Source of the DNA: Perkinsus marinus ATCC 50983
Lineage: Eukaryota; Perkinsozoa; Perkinsida; Perkinsidae
Reading direction: 5' to 3'
Assembly: GCF_000006405.1 (NCBI RefSeq)
Contig: NW_003210321.1
Span: forward strand, 236,751 to 300,750
Length of the DNA stretch: 64,000 bases
Part shown: positions 53,725 through 64,000 of the stretch, piece after piece
How the letters are laid out: every line of letters begins with the position of its first letter
How positions within the stretch are numbered: position 1 is the first letter of the stretch
Translations under genes and position numbers: made by a program
Notes under the pieces: model-generated
The model's database searches: none
Told to the model about the DNA's origin: nothing
The model's input: only the letters and a program-made list of their open reading frames with translations

Positions 53725-54673
53725 TCGGGTTTTGGGTAAGAGCCTCCCCTTATCCCCCCTCCCCCCAGCGTTATCCTCCAGTCCTCCGAAACAGTTCGAT
53801 AGTATCGAATCGATACCTCTAGGAGAAAGGCGCCGTATCAGGATGAAGCGCCGCTCAGGAATCCATTTGCCCCCTACAGAGTGGTTTCGGCGGTTGCAGA
53901 CCAGTGCAGCCTTGTGACCAGCCTTACTTTCTCCCTACCCTTGCTTCATCGTCTAGCTTAGGCTCAAGGCCTTTCTCCGCTGCTACTTCATCAGGTCGCT
54001 CCGACTCGAAGGATTCTTGGTCCGGCTCCAGACGTCTGGGTTGTTTGCTTGATGTCAAATCTCCCAACCTGTCGGAACTGTCTCTGAAACGACGAGGTTT
54101 GCGAATTTCTATCCCATTGGCCGAATGCGTTCGCTGCTTATACACGAAAGGCATGGGATATCTGAAAACCCCTATGCCTACCCCTATGCCTATGTCACTG
54201 TGACTGAAAGGCCCACTTTGTCTTCGTTCTGAGGTATCTGCGTCAAAATCTGGGAAGAAATTTGGTTCCTGGAACCCGAATCTTCTGATTTGGACTCCCA
54301 AATCACAATATTTGGGTGTTATCCGAAGGCCTTACTCGCACGAAACCCAAAACCTGAGCTTCTCATGCGAGTGCAGATGCTTGACATGCCACCGATAAGC
54401 AAGTCCTGCGACAGCAATTCCCCTGAGGAAGCTCAAGTGCGTAAGATGATGTCCAAGTTAGGGTACTTATTTCCGGCGCGCGCTTTTTTCGAATTCTGCA
54501 TGTAAACTGCAAGAACGCATGATTGCCGTGCTGATAGCAGTGCTGATCGACCGCCGAGCCCTTTTGTTTCAGCCCTTATTATCGTCATCATTGAGCCTTC
54601 TTTAAGTGGGCATGATCCACATAGTGGAGATCATCCTATGATCTACTCCTGCACCACTGGCTTCAGTCGGCAC
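53725..54673. other. Intergenic region upstream of the aspartyl protease
   Basis: About 950 bases. Open frames on both strands (minus 53924-54301 the longest) lack family features. CTATGCCTA-type triplication at about 54170-54190 is a small tandem repeat. No gene supported. Confidence 0.4.
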
Positions 54674-56897
54674 ATGCGCTGGGCCGTAGTCTTCGTCACC
54701 CTTTTGGTAGTAGGTCGTAGCAGGGAGCCTGTCCCTGTACTCACTCATTGTAGGTCCTAGCTGATGGGCGGGTCCATGCTGGTCATGGTCCTATGCATGT
54801 GCTACCTCTGGTACCAGTTGGTACTACGGTGGACGAGACGCCCAGTAGGAATGTGCGTGGTCGCGTTGGTGCCGTCAAACCACACCATGCCAGCTCCTTT
54901 TTCGAATACCACACTCTCGTCACAAAGCATCAGATAGGTACTAGTGACAGTGGACTACGTGTATAGGGGCTATTATGATTGTTTCAGAACGTCTCCGGGA
55001 CCACCATCGTGACCTCTTCGCGCAGTACTACAATCCGGATGGGGTATCGGACCTCGAGGAGGGCATGACCTTGGAGGGTGCTAAAGTGAAGAGGCACAGA
55101 CATGGTCGGGCCTACCAGGTCAGCGCGAACGGTAGGGCATCTATTGGAAGGGTTAGAAAGGGAGTATTCTAGACAGGTGTCATACCGCTGACGAACCTCC
55201 GAGACTCCCAGTACGTGGGTCCGATAGGGGTGGGAACTGTCGACGACGGAGCGAAGCCCCAGGCCATGGTCAACGTGGTTTTCGATACTGGTATAGCTAT
55301 TCCCCTGCAGTGGATTGTGTAATAGGCTTTCCTTAGGGTCGACCAATCTCTGGGTGCAGTCGGCGTTGTGCATCAGCGAGCCCTGTCGGAATCGACATAA
55401 GTTCAACATGTTCGAGAGTGGCTCATTTGAGAATACTACAGTGTAGGGAGAGCTGTGGGGCTCCTCAGTTCTATTGATCCTCCTTTAGGCCCAACCACCT
55501 GGATATCCAGTTTGGCACAGGAGAGCTCCGGGGTCCGGAAGGGGTCGACACTCTGTCGGTGGGGCCGTATCAGGTAGCCTATCACACAGTTGTGGTGACA
55601 GCGATGGGGTGACAGGTGAAAGACCAAACCTTCGCTATGATTGAGGAAGAGCTGGGAAAGATCTTCTATGAGATACCGTTCGAGGGTATACTCGGACTGG
55701 CCTTCCCGTCAATGGCTGCAGGTAGTAATGTAGGATCTCGCACACGGAAGGATATTTCGGGCATTGACTACTACATGGTGTGTTGATGAAGTATGACTAT
55801 CGTCGAGGGCAATAGTACTTTGCAAAGGCGTTCGAATGCAGAGTTCTGTTCAGATGGTCATGTGCCTTTCTTCGATAACGTAATGCGGCAGAATGTCCTG
55901 GGGGGCCAGAACGAGTTTAGCTTCTACTTCGAGCCGATGCCTTCAACGCGTTCAGCGATTCTTTTTGGAGGAGTCGACTCGAGGTACTGAAAGTGTAGTC
56001 CTTCAGTACCGTCATTTTAATATAGGTTCTACAAGAACGACATCAAGATGTTCCCAGTTACACAGGAACACTACTGGTCGGTCGACTTGGATGACTTCCT
56101 CATCGGTGGGAGAGGCTGACCGTGGTGGTGGACTACTGCGTATCCTCTTTGGTTAGGCAACAAGTCGTTCGCAGCCTTGTCTAGTGGTACGCAGAGCTTC
56201 TTCGAGGACTTCATGAATGAAGTTGATGATGGATCGTCTAGGTGACAGTTGGATAGTAATGGTGTTTCGGACAGTACATGTCTTGGCTCAGTTTTCGCAC
56301 GGAGAGGCACGGGTCTGATGAAGAGAAGAGGGTTAGGAAGTTGATTATTGATACAGGGACTACGTACTTCACGGCCCCTCCGGGCCTGGCTGAAAAGTAA
56401 AGGCATCACTCTCGGCGAGCTGAAGTCGTTGTTTTAGAATCCTCCGTCGCTTGCCGGGCGGAGCATGCAATCAGATTGCAGCCGACAAGGAGGCCTATCC
56501 CGATCTACACTATATGTTGCGGGATGAGAACAGTCAACCGTTCGACTTGGTGAAGACGATTGAGCTATGCGGTCGGCCATGTCCTGTTCCTGTAGGCTAT
56601 ACCCTCGTCGGTGTACATGGTTGGCACGGGAGACGGATACTGTGAGCCGGCTTTCATGGCGATACCAGTGCCTGATGAGTAAGGGGGACTGACTGCTCTC
56701 CACTGTAATGCTACGGTTTCAGGTACGGTCCTGCTTTCCTATTTGGTGAGGTCTTTATGAGACATTGGTTCACCACTTTTGATCGCGGCGATGGGAGTCC
56801 GGGCGCGGCATTTGTCGGATTCGCAGAAGCGCGCCATGATGCCAGTAAGGTTGATCGACGTATCGTTAGGCATCCGCCCTCCAATGGAACACCTTAG
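54674..56897 (+). CDS. Pepsin-like aspartyl protease (family A1)
   Basis: The probable first exon gives a signal sequence MRWAVVFVTLLVVGRSREPV. Following exons carry a pro-region (DHHRDLFAQYYNPDGVSDLE) and the N lobe VIPLTNLRDSQYVGPIGVGT, then VNVVFDTG spliced to STNLWVQSALCISEPCRNRH, giving the first active-site DTGSTNLW. Then NVLGGQNEFSFYFEP, ILFGGVDSRYYKNDIKMFPV, EHYWSVDLDDFLIG and KLIIDTGTTYFTAPPGLAEK, the second catalytic Asp. The C-terminal landmark is FGEVFMRHWFTTFDRGDGSP followed by GAAFVGFAEAR, ending at TAG 56895-56897. Around ten exons. Both Asp residues are intact, so an active secretory or lysosomal protease is likely. The first two exons are less certain than the rest; an ATG at 54975 is an alternative start. 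One exon carries the CGACGGAGCGAAGC repeat word (DGAKP). Confidence 0.87.
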
Positions 56898-57514
56898 ATC
56901 CTTTCTCACTTGGGGAAGAATACCGCATGGGATCAAAGTCGTTGTGAATGAGTAGACATGCTTACAAATCGGTGTTCGATTTAACACGCTGATATTGAGT
57001 TTTCCAGTGATTATACGATCATTCACCCGTTGAGTGAGACTTCTGTTATTGCATCAGAATGTATCGTACAGTGAGTTTTATAAATTCCATATACAAACAA
57101 AATGTGGGGTTATGCAAAGCCCAATAGGATTAGAATAACTAAAAAGGCAGTACCATATTGCTGAGCTGAAAAACGACTGAGATTATTAGAAAACTTTCAG
57201 GATGATGTAAACTCCTGATGATTGCTAAATATACAAAATTTCCAATTTAATCCAACTGTCAAGTGGTGGAGTAATAAATGCCAAATATCCTGCTTCCAAC
57301 GTATCTGCCGTGTGTCTCTTTCAAAGGGGTGAGACTTCTTTATCTCATGGTTAAAATTATTGAGGCTACCGACTATTTCTCAAATGAGTGGACACGACTC
57401 ACTCCTAGTGTGGATTGACACTTTCTTATAAAGACAACACCGGATCTTCAGTTTTAAACTTTCGTTATTCTTGTTCACCCGATTCCGCCCTGGTAAATAC
57501 GTTACTCACTATCA
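56898..57514. other. Intergenic region between convergent genes
   Basis: AT-rich, about 620 bases, no gene or repeat seen. Confidence 0.4.
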
Positions 57515-58644
57515 TTAGGCAAGCTCGATGAAACCATTTGAGAGTTTGAACTCATGTCGACTCTTGATGAAGGTAGAAAGCTTGCTCACCGACGCAGGCT
57601 TACGGCACTTGGACCCTAGTTGCCCCACATTGGTGCGACCTGAAGTGGTGACCAGTACCGAGATCATGCGCTTGACGGAGCGATAAGCTTACCGTTCTTG
57701 GTGAGGAACTCGACTATACTCTTGGCATAGTCGTCTTCCACCTTATTGCCGTCCTTCTTTGCCGCCTTGGCGGGCTTACTCGTCTTGGGGGAGGACTCGT
57801 CAACGGAGAGCTTCCTCTTCTTCTCCTGCACACAATGAAATCATTAACCTCACATTCAGACAACCCTTACTACCTCCTTAGCGACGTCCGTCTTCTTAGG
57901 AGAAGGCTTCTTGGGAGATTCGGCCTTCTTGGGAGATTCGGCCTTCTTAGGAGTTTCGGCCTTCTTGGGAGAGGATTCCTCAGCGGCGGCTGGCTCCTCC
58001 TCGCCCTCGGACTCAACTTCCTCTACCTCCACGTCTTCTTCCTCCTCCTCCTCCTCCCCCTCCTCTTCGTCATCATCATCACTCTCCTCGACCTGACGAG
58101 CTATCGATAACCCTGGATGAGAGTGTTGGGCCAATACTCTCACCTCGATGCCCTGCTCCTTGGCCTTTTCCTTGATCATCTCAGTGAGCTTAGTATTGAG
58201 CGCCTCGTTCATCCCAGCCTCGTCGATCTCACTTTCCTCCTCTTCGTCCTCCTCACCTTCGACATCATAAAATTCATAGCATCTACGATGCATACCATAC
58301 AGGCGATATTGCGGAACCGGCTCATCCTACCCAGTGAGATGAACTTCCTCTTTGCCCTTATTGACAAAGGTCGGTGGATCGGCCGGGGAGAAGGTAAGGT
58401 CGAGGCTCAAAGCATCCGAGCTGCCCTTGGTCAGCACTGCAATTGTGAAGGACTCGCCTTCAGTCTCCTTCACCTGAAAGCGACGATGACATTAATACAG
58501 TCTTCCTTAGAGAACTACCTGTATCTCACATCGGGAGTCCGTCTTGGGGTCAACCAAGCACGCTTGTGTGAGATGGACCATATCGGCGTTGACCTCGTCC
58601 ATGGTCTGCGACTCCCCACCCTTCAGCGCTATGCCAAAGAACAT
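57515..58644 (-). CDS. Nucleoplasmin-like (NPL) acidic chromatin protein, HD2/FKBP39-N type
   Basis: The N-terminal NPL domain starts MFFGIALKGGESQTMDEV, with MVHLTQACLVDPKTDSRCEI, ESFTIAVLTKGSSDALSLDL, TFSPADPPTFVNKGKEEVHL and TG, then YEFYDVEGEEDEEEE. Long acidic runs (DDDDEEEGEEEEEEEDVEVE) and a basic repeat of S(P)KKAE units (SPKKAETPKKAESPKKAESP) follow, then EKKRKLSVDESSPKTSKPAK. Splicing gives a C-terminal GSKCRKPASVSKLSTFIKSR and NGFIELA-stop at 57515. This is the histone-chaperone layout of plant HD2 proteins and the N-terminal part of nuclear FKBPs, but no FKBP domain follows. Five exons. Start ATG 58644 matches the family; ATG 58674 (MTSPSPRLLK) is in frame. Histone binding in the nucleolus is inferred from the family. 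Confidence 0.8.
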
Positions 58645-58674
58645 CTTCAAGAGGCGGGGACTGGGACTAGTCAT

Positions 58675-59059
58675 TTCTCAGAGACAGAGGGTCGTACAAC
58701 AATCAACTGAGGTAGGGTGCATAGCAAAACTGTCATGGAGATGGCCATTACTGCGGTACTCCTTGGTACAATGTACTGTACATAACAGGTCTATATAGCT
58801 ATAATCTATCGTAACAGGTCTATGCAACCGTAATATACGATTGCACTGGTACGTTATGCAACCTCAAGATCTCGTATTCGACGCTAGTCTAGGAGCATGC
58901 TCACCAACACAGCTCAGTAAGCTCATGTTAATGAGCAAGATGAGCAAGGGGCGACGCGTCAGACGCATACGATTGACTCCGAGTCACGACTCACGAGTGT
59001 GCACGCGTACAAAATGAGTGCTGCGCCCTGTTGATCGATTCGTCGCGCCGTCTGAAAGT
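58675..59059. other. Divergent promoter region (NPL protein / uL30)
   Basis: About 385 bases between two divergently transcribed genes of the nucleolus and ribosome; likely shared regulation. The phrase ATAACAGGTCTATA / GTAACAGGTCTATG appears twice (58780-58825). No other motif seen. Confidence 0.45.
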
Positions 59060-60311
59060 ATGGGTAAATCTAAGCAGCCCAAGGTAGCCGTCAAGAAGAC
59101 GGATAACGACCTCTATAAGCCAGTGTTGCGACCCAAGAATGAGGGAGAGAGTATCAAGGTAATATACTGGTGATTTCGGGCTTTTTTCCAGAGTCGAAAA
59201 ATTCATCTCGAGGGGCTCTGGCCTTGAGCTGAGTCACTTCAAAGATTCCACAGAGGCTCTTTTGCTGCCCACCTGAAAGTTCTGCTGGGACTATTCTCGC
59301 CGCTTCAAGAGGGATGGGAATGCTAAACTTTGCCTTGGTCAGGTTGCCGAGGCCGTTATCAAACGCAGGGACCGGAATTTGAAGGCGTTGGCTGCCCGAC
59401 AGCGCCGTGTGAAGGAGCAGAAGCTCGAGAAGAAGCGCCTAGGAAGAGCTGCTAAGATGGTAGCATAGTCCTGGTCATCATCATGGGCAGCATCGGTGGC
59501 CTGTCAGATTTCGGCCAACTCCTTGGTCGTGAAGGCTCGGGAGAGGTTCATGGACCGTAGAAGGGCCAAGGTGACCAAACAGAAGAACAAACGTATGGCC
59601 GTCTTGGGCGACGTCATCCCTGGCAGGGTACGGGTATTCAATACGACGCTGTTGCAGTACTGCCACTTCTAGGTCTTCCTTGTTGTCCGCAACGATCGTC
59701 GATCACCTTCAGCCACAGTGCTCAAGGCCCTCCGCAAGATGGGTCTACGGAAGTATGGTCACGCCATGTTCCTCGAGGACTCTCTCGAGAACCGCGAACT
59801 CCTACGCATATGCGAAACGTAATTCTATCACGGGCAGCTGCTCCCTGTGCAACATGTGTTTAGGTTCGTGTACTACGGCGTCCCTTCCCCCAAGGCGATA
59901 TCTGATCTGCTTCATAAGAAGGCTTACATCCAGTCCAAGGCTGGTGAGGGCTACGAGTTGCTCACGAACAACTTGGTGGGAAAAATAAGATCCTAGTGAA
60001 GTAGGAGTCGGTGCTCCACAGGTTATTGAGGAGGCTCTCGGTGACATTAACATTCTTTCTGTGGAGGACATCGTTGACGTTGTGAAGGCTGGCAATGCTG
60101 GAGAGAGTACTAACACTCTCGGCTTGCGTGTTTGCTTTTTTCACAGGGCATCTGGTCAGGTCCTAATCTCGAGAAGTTGAGGCGTGTACTCTCCCTGTTG
60201 GTATCCTTCACCATGGGTGATGTTCGTAAGGCGGATGTTAACGTGCCGACCTCTAAGATAGTATGGGGTTATGTCAAGAGAATGGACAACATGCTCTACA
60301 AGACATTGTAA
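59060..60311 (+). CDS. 60S ribosomal protein L7-like (uL30 family)
   Basis: Starts MGKSKQPKVAVKKTDND, then VAEAVIKRRDRNLKALAARQ and LVVKARERFMDRRRAKVTKQ, the long basic N-terminal helix. The globular part is VFLVVRNDRRSPSATVLKAL, RKMGLRKYGHAMFLEDSLEN, RELLRICETFVYYGVPSPKA, ISDLLHKKAYIQSKAGEGYE, LLTNNLVIEEALGDINILSV and EDIVDVVKAGNAGE, corresponding step by step to the family (LRKL.L, MLRIVEPY-GYP, LIYKRGY, LT-N-IE--LG--I-C-ED). The C terminus (GIWSGPNLEKLRRVLSLLV to KRMDNMLYKTL-stop) is divergent but keeps the terminal basic helix. Six introns, the first about 186 bp. RPL7 is the simpler call; the biogenesis factor RLP7 or RPL7L1 is possible given the divergence. Confidence 0.82.
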
Positions 60312-61428
60312 ATTTATTCCTACGCCACTCTCGTTTACCGTAACAACGACAACAATCGCCGACGTAGTAACGTTTCTCTCCTTCGCTTTTGAGATGTTGA
60401 GTTTCACTAGTTGTGGGAGCACTTCGCCTTCTATGCAATTGGAAGGCTCATGAATGATTAACGCATCATGTGCAGGTTCGAGGTTCTTCTTATACGATTT
60501 TACCACCGCTCATACGAGAGTCTGTTGTAATAATGTCGTAGACTATGATCCTTTTTGCCCTTCCACCCGATTCAGGAGGGGTCATAAAAAGAGCGTCGTC
60601 CTCTACCACATGCTTAACGTCACGCCTCCCTGCATTGCGCATATACGATCTCAATCTGAACACTATCCAATCGCTTTTGCCTGAGGGTCTTCCTAGTGTG
60701 CTAGAGGTTCTGATACTCGGTCTTCAACGATGGACATTTTATGAACTTGAGAAACTCCTTCTCTCTGCTGAATGGTTAGTAGAAGACTGCCTAGAGCCTC
60801 CGCTGAACCCGCAGTTGTGCAAGTTCCTGGTCAGTTCTTGTAGGCAACCACCATCGCCGTACACCTTCTCCCATCCCCTAGTTGTAGGCACAACTTGCTG
60901 CTCAGTCGGCCCTCTCAATCTCTAAGTTACCTAAAATCAATCCTTCGAGACGATTATACACGGCTTGGCGTGATTCGGAGTTTGTCGTGCTCAGTTCCGA
61001 AGAGATTTGAAGCCCGTAGCCGCATCACAGATCATCAAAGGCTTCCCTGAAGACCATGTTCTTCGTCAGATAGTTGCTCAGTAGCATATCCTCCTGAAGA
61101 GTACACGACCAGGCAGTCCAGAGCAGGATGGACTGCACAGGGAGATGGAGGATAAATTACCGACGATAGCGGCTACCGGGGATGGGTTGGGGAGTCGAGG
61201 AGATATCTGCTGCAGTGGCGACTCAGGCTTACTGATTCGACGTGGGATCTGTCGAATTACTCTGTTATGGGAACCCTGTGTGTGAGATTACGGTCAAAGT
61301 GCCCGGCACTCAGTGCCACCATTATAGCTGTCCTACGACTGTTCTGCTGCTGATAGAGCGATGCTCACAACATAATGAAGTGTATGACCAGCAGACTGCT
61401 GGCAGCAGTTCACGAAGGGACCGCTCGC
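60312..61428. other. Unresolved region, possible gene or gene remnant (+)
   Basis: Exon-like segments on the plus strand: ALRIYDLNLNTIQSLLPEGL, LEVLILGLQRWTFYELEKLL, FRRDLKPVAASQIIKGFPED then HVLRQIVAQ directly followed by TAG, and in the same frame KSTRPGSPEQDGLHREMEDK. These are helix-rich and bounded by AG/GT, but I could not join them without stops and do not recognise a family. It may be a diverged gene with introns I misplaced, or a pseudogene. Confidence 0.3.
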
Positions 61429-61820
61429 ATGAGTATTGTTCGCCTTATCTCAGCTTACTTGTTGGTGTTGCGCTGTACCTCAGCTCAGGTCTCCTTCTCC
61501 AAGGAGTACACTGTAACATGCGCTTCGCCGTTTGCTCTGGACATTATCACTCACGTCTTGGAATAGAGTAGAACATGAATACCTTCTAGGGTCAACCGAC
61601 GATATTGGGCCCAACAGACATTGTAATTGATTGGTTCAATTTGTCTTGGATCAACTCAATCCCTTATGTTTGCCTTGGATGGTGGTACTCCGGTGCCCAG
61701 GATGCTCCCCCTGTTTGGACCCCTCAACAGGCACATGAATACAGCAGCTTCCATCATCTTCGAGGCTTTTCCACGTTGATTCATATCCATGCACCCCAAC
61801 CTCTGCTACCAACTTTATAG
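61429..61820 (+). CDS. Small predicted secreted protein
   Basis: ATG 61429 opens a typical signal peptide (MSIVRLISAYLLVLRCTSA, cleavage expected near SA/QV), followed by FSKEYTVTCASPFALDIITH. A 35-bp GT-AG intron at about 61558-61592 joins this to GQPTILGPTDIVIDWFNLSW, INSIPYVCLGWWYSGAQDAP and a Pro/His-rich end with stop at 61818-61820. About 120 residues with two Cys in the mature part. Not recognised. The intron is short even for this window, so the second exon is less certain than the first. Confidence 0.45.
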
Positions 61821-62354
61821 GGAAAGTCGTGGTTATCTTATCAATCGATACACCGAGGAGAAAATAAGAGAAGTTTCACTAACACTTCGCTGGCCCATCC
61901 TTGCGAGACCCGTTCTTTCCCCTCTTATATGTCGCTGCTGACGGGCCTCTGCCTTATAGCGATTACTCTCTATCTAACACAAAGCACATTCACCTTGAAC
62001 GAATAGGTGTTATATAATATAACTGGTACGTAATCAACATTACTGTCGAGTCTAGAAATCAATATGAATCCCCAGTATAACAACAGCAATAATAATGGCA
62101 ACAACGACTATCGCAGCATTAGAAAATCTGAACCGCATAACAACTTTAATGGTCTAATACCTCGGTGTCGGGTTGATAACATACACAGGGGAGGAAAGAC
62201 TTTACCACATATAGCTCAGATACCTGGTGGAATAACACGGAAACTGACACTAGCTGTTCACAGAGTAGTTGCTAGTGATCATTAACACTGCTAGAAGCAG
62301 GCTTCCGGGTATGTCGAACGTTTGTACTAAGCTTATACATGCGATGGAGATACT
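61821..62354. other. Intergenic region between convergent genes
   Basis: About 530 bases; an AAC/AAT-rich stretch at 62076-62115 is low complexity. No gene supported. Confidence 0.4.
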
Positions 62355-63629
62355 TTACGCCAGTGGTCCCCTATTGGGACTTGGCATAGGAGGGAGATTC
62401 TGACCAGGCATGACACCAGGTGGGGCCAAGCTAAAGCTAGAGAGTCTCCTCTTAGCTTCAAGGATCGTAGCTATTTGACTTAGTCTTCGAGAATTCACAT
62501 TAGAAGGTTCATAAGGTTTCCAACCACTGAAACCACGTGGACGACTATCAGCAACAGCAGGAGCGAACGCGGATTCTGGAGAGGCGGCCGGGCCCTTCAA
62601 AGGAGTTGTCGCGGCGGCACTCGGTAGGTTATAACCAGCCTCCTCGATAATCGACTGAAGCTGCTGCAGCTGCTCGTTGCTTATTGAACTAATAGATTTA
62701 CGAGGGACGAACACCGGTGCAGCAACATCCAAGCCAGGCATCGGTACAGTGGGGAGAGTGTTGGTAACACTAGGAGCCTCCACCGGCGGGTCATCTAATA
62801 AAGCGGCAACCATATCTCTGCCGCCAGTGTATGAACGTAGCCTGAGAGTGACCTCATCACCAGCAGTGAAGCCGCTACTGCCAGTAGTCTCATTGAGCTG
62901 CTCGAGAGTCTTCGCTATCTGCTCTAACAAATTAGCTTGCTCCAAGTAGTCATTCATGGCCATAGTGCTCCCCAGAGCAGCCTTCTGAGAAGCAGCCAAA
63001 GAAGCGGCAGTAGCCATCAAGTCGGGATCCTCGTTAGCGGCGGCAACCTCGGCCAGACGGTTAGTAGTGGAAGCGGTCAAGACAGCATCCGTACCAGCCG
63101 CAGTGGGGACTCTAGTACGGAGCTCATGAGCACCATGTGCATGTCGGCACTTCGAACCAGCATTGCACGAACCGTTCATCCAAAAACGGCAAAGGGAAGT
63201 CTTATAAACATCAGCAGTGGCCCTGAGCTCGTCACGACTATGTGCATAGGCGCAATCAGCACCGTTAGGGCACTGCCCTTTGCGGTACAGTTGACACATT
63301 TTAGTCTTTCGGAGATCAGGGGCCTGCCTTAGCTCGCTCCAGTCGTGCGCATACCCGCAGTCCGAGCCGTGCTTGCATTGGCCTCGCAAGAAAAATTTAC
63401 ACATTCGCGTTTTGCTGAAGACCTCGCGGTTGCGACCTCCCAGTTTCCCTTCATCTTGGGAGGATCTTGATTCAGGAGAGCTCGGAGGAGTTGGCATGTT
63501 ACTTGGGTTGACCTCGAAAGCATCACCATCGACGACTGGGCGAGCGTATTCACTGCTGGTCGTCCTCGTCGTGGTGAAGCCACCAACTCCTGGTAGCTTA
63601 GTCTGCCCTCTAGAGTGCTGTACTGTCAT
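62355..63629 (-). CDS. Triple CCCH zinc-finger RNA-binding protein
   Basis: Single-exon protein with three consecutive CCCH fingers: TRMCKFFLRGQCKHGSDCGY-AH, TKMCQLYRKGQCPNGADCAY-AH and TSLCRFWMNGSCNAGSKCRH-AH, each followed by an ELR motif (WSELR, RDELR, AHELR). Spacing is C-x7-C-x5-C-x3-H. The rest is low-complexity Ala/Ser/Pro with a predicted helix (EQANLLEQIAKTLEQLNE) and a second (NEQLQQLQSIIEEAGYNL). Such proteins bind RNA and control mRNA stability or translation, which is family inference. The start is taken at ATG 63629 (MTVQHSRGQTKLP). The frame is also open to an ATG at 63752, but the extra residues look like translated leader. Confidence 0.88.
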   Translation of the reverse strand: MTVQHSRGQTKLPGVGGFTTTRTTSSEYARPVVDGDAFEVNPSNMPTPPSSPESRSSQDEGKLGGRNREVFSKTRMCKFFLRGQCKHGSDCGYAHDWSELRQAPDLRKTKMCQLYRKGQCPNGADCAYAHSRDELRATADVYKTSLCRFWMNGSCNAGSKCRHAHGAHELRTRVPTAAGTDAVLTASTTNRLAEVAAANEDPDLMATAASLAASQKAALGSTMAMNDYLEQANLLEQIAKTLEQLNETTGSSGFTAGDEVTLRLRSYTGGRDMVAALLDDPPVEAPSVTNTLPTVPMPGLDVAAPVFVPRKSISSISNEQLQQLQSIIEEAGYNLPSAAATTPLKGPAASPESAFAPAVADSRPRGFSGWKPYEPSNVNSRRLSQIATILEAKRRLSSFSLAPPGVMPGQNLPPMPSPNRGPLA

Positions 63630-63752
63630 ACGAACGAGATGACGAGTTAATCTGCAAGGCAGAGCAATGTTCGACGTACCGGTACCCCAGCACGCACATT
63701 CTAAACACGCCTGCAGAATGTAGACCTTAGGTTGTGTAGACCTTTGGAACAC

Positions 63753-64000
63753 TTGCTTTCTTGGTCGCTTGACATTCCTTAAACTAGGCCTTGGTTGGCT
63801 CGCCTATAGCCGTGTCGATTGGATAATCGATCCAGGTGTCACGTCACCTTCTGCGTGTCACGACCTTGGAACTCGCTAACGAGTCGCTAACGTGTCGTTA
63901 CGACTTAGTCCGATCTGGATTCACTCTGGCTTGATCCTTGGCTGTTCTAGTCGACCTTTGACTGAAAACAAGCCTTGTGTTCTTGAAGTTCGCCGAAGTA
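63753..64000. promoter_or_regulatory. Upstream region of the CCCH gene
   Basis: No open frame supported. CGCTAACGAGTCGCTAACG and a following CGTTACGAC at about 63876-63904 form a short tandem and inverted pattern that might be a regulatory site; this is only a visual impression. Confidence 0.25.

Noticed and set aside
53924-54301. 125-codon minus-strand frame
   Set aside because: No domain, no splice context, and composition like surrounding non-coding sequence.
57835-58710. Plus-strand Ser/Leu-rich frames near 58 kb
   Set aside because: They are complements of the acidic and SPKKAE runs of the nucleoplasmin-like gene.

Overview
This looks like a compact nuclear segment of a eukaryotic microbe. 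Genes lie on both strands, most are split by 40-60 bp GT-AG introns, and spacing is tight: one same-strand pair is only 29 bp apart. Two 100-N blocks (1892-1991, 34264-34363) mark scaffold gaps. One gene encodes DXR, the committed enzyme of the plastid MEP isoprenoid pathway, with an N-terminal hydrophobic leader as expected for targeting to a complex plastid. Together with base composition near 50% GC and tiny introns, this fits an alveolate of the Perkinsus type best. The organism assignment is inference; no rRNA or spliced-leader gene is present to prove it.

Layout. 1-8.6 kb (+): end of a membrane-protein gene, UbiA/MenA-like prenyltransferase, F-box-like protein, LRR protein with LRRcap, long coiled-coil protein. 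9.6-14.4 kb (-): DXR, GTP cyclohydrolase I, small single-TM protein. 14.6-17.1 kb (+): splicing factor SF3B4 and a small unidentified ORF. 17.4-21.5 kb (-): tandem pair of carnosine-synthase-like ATP-grasp enzymes. 22.6-33.2 kb (+): VAP/MSP protein, histidine phosphatase, CAX-type Ca2+/H+ exchanger, importin beta-1. 34.9-44.7 kb (-): coiled-coil protein, DNA polymerase alpha B subunit, Vms1/ANKZF1, RIC1, acidic hypothetical. 45-48.7 kb: gene-poor, with a minisatellite and mobile-element relics. 49-56.9 kb (+): S10 serine carboxypeptidase, second minisatellite, pepsin-like aspartyl protease. 57.5-63.8 kb: nucleoplasmin-like acidic protein (-), uL30 ribosomal protein (+), small secreted protein (+), triple CCCH zinc-finger protein (-).

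The genes are mostly housekeeping: splicing, nuclear import, replication, ribosome, ribosome quality control and Golgi GEF. There is also a plastid/folate pair (DXR, GCH1) and two secretory hydrolases. They do not form a single pathway.

The most unusual content is repetitive. Two MITE-like families (about 105-175 bp) sit in intergenic DNA and inside introns of DXR, importin beta and the carboxypeptidase. tRNA-derived SINE-like relics occur in both larger GCH1 introns and elsewhere. Two minisatellites 5.5 kb apart share a 17-bp core on opposite strands. The 11-mer CGGAGCGAAGC, which contains the GCGAAGC mini-hairpin sequence, occurs six times, in unrelated coding exons as well as non-coding DNA.
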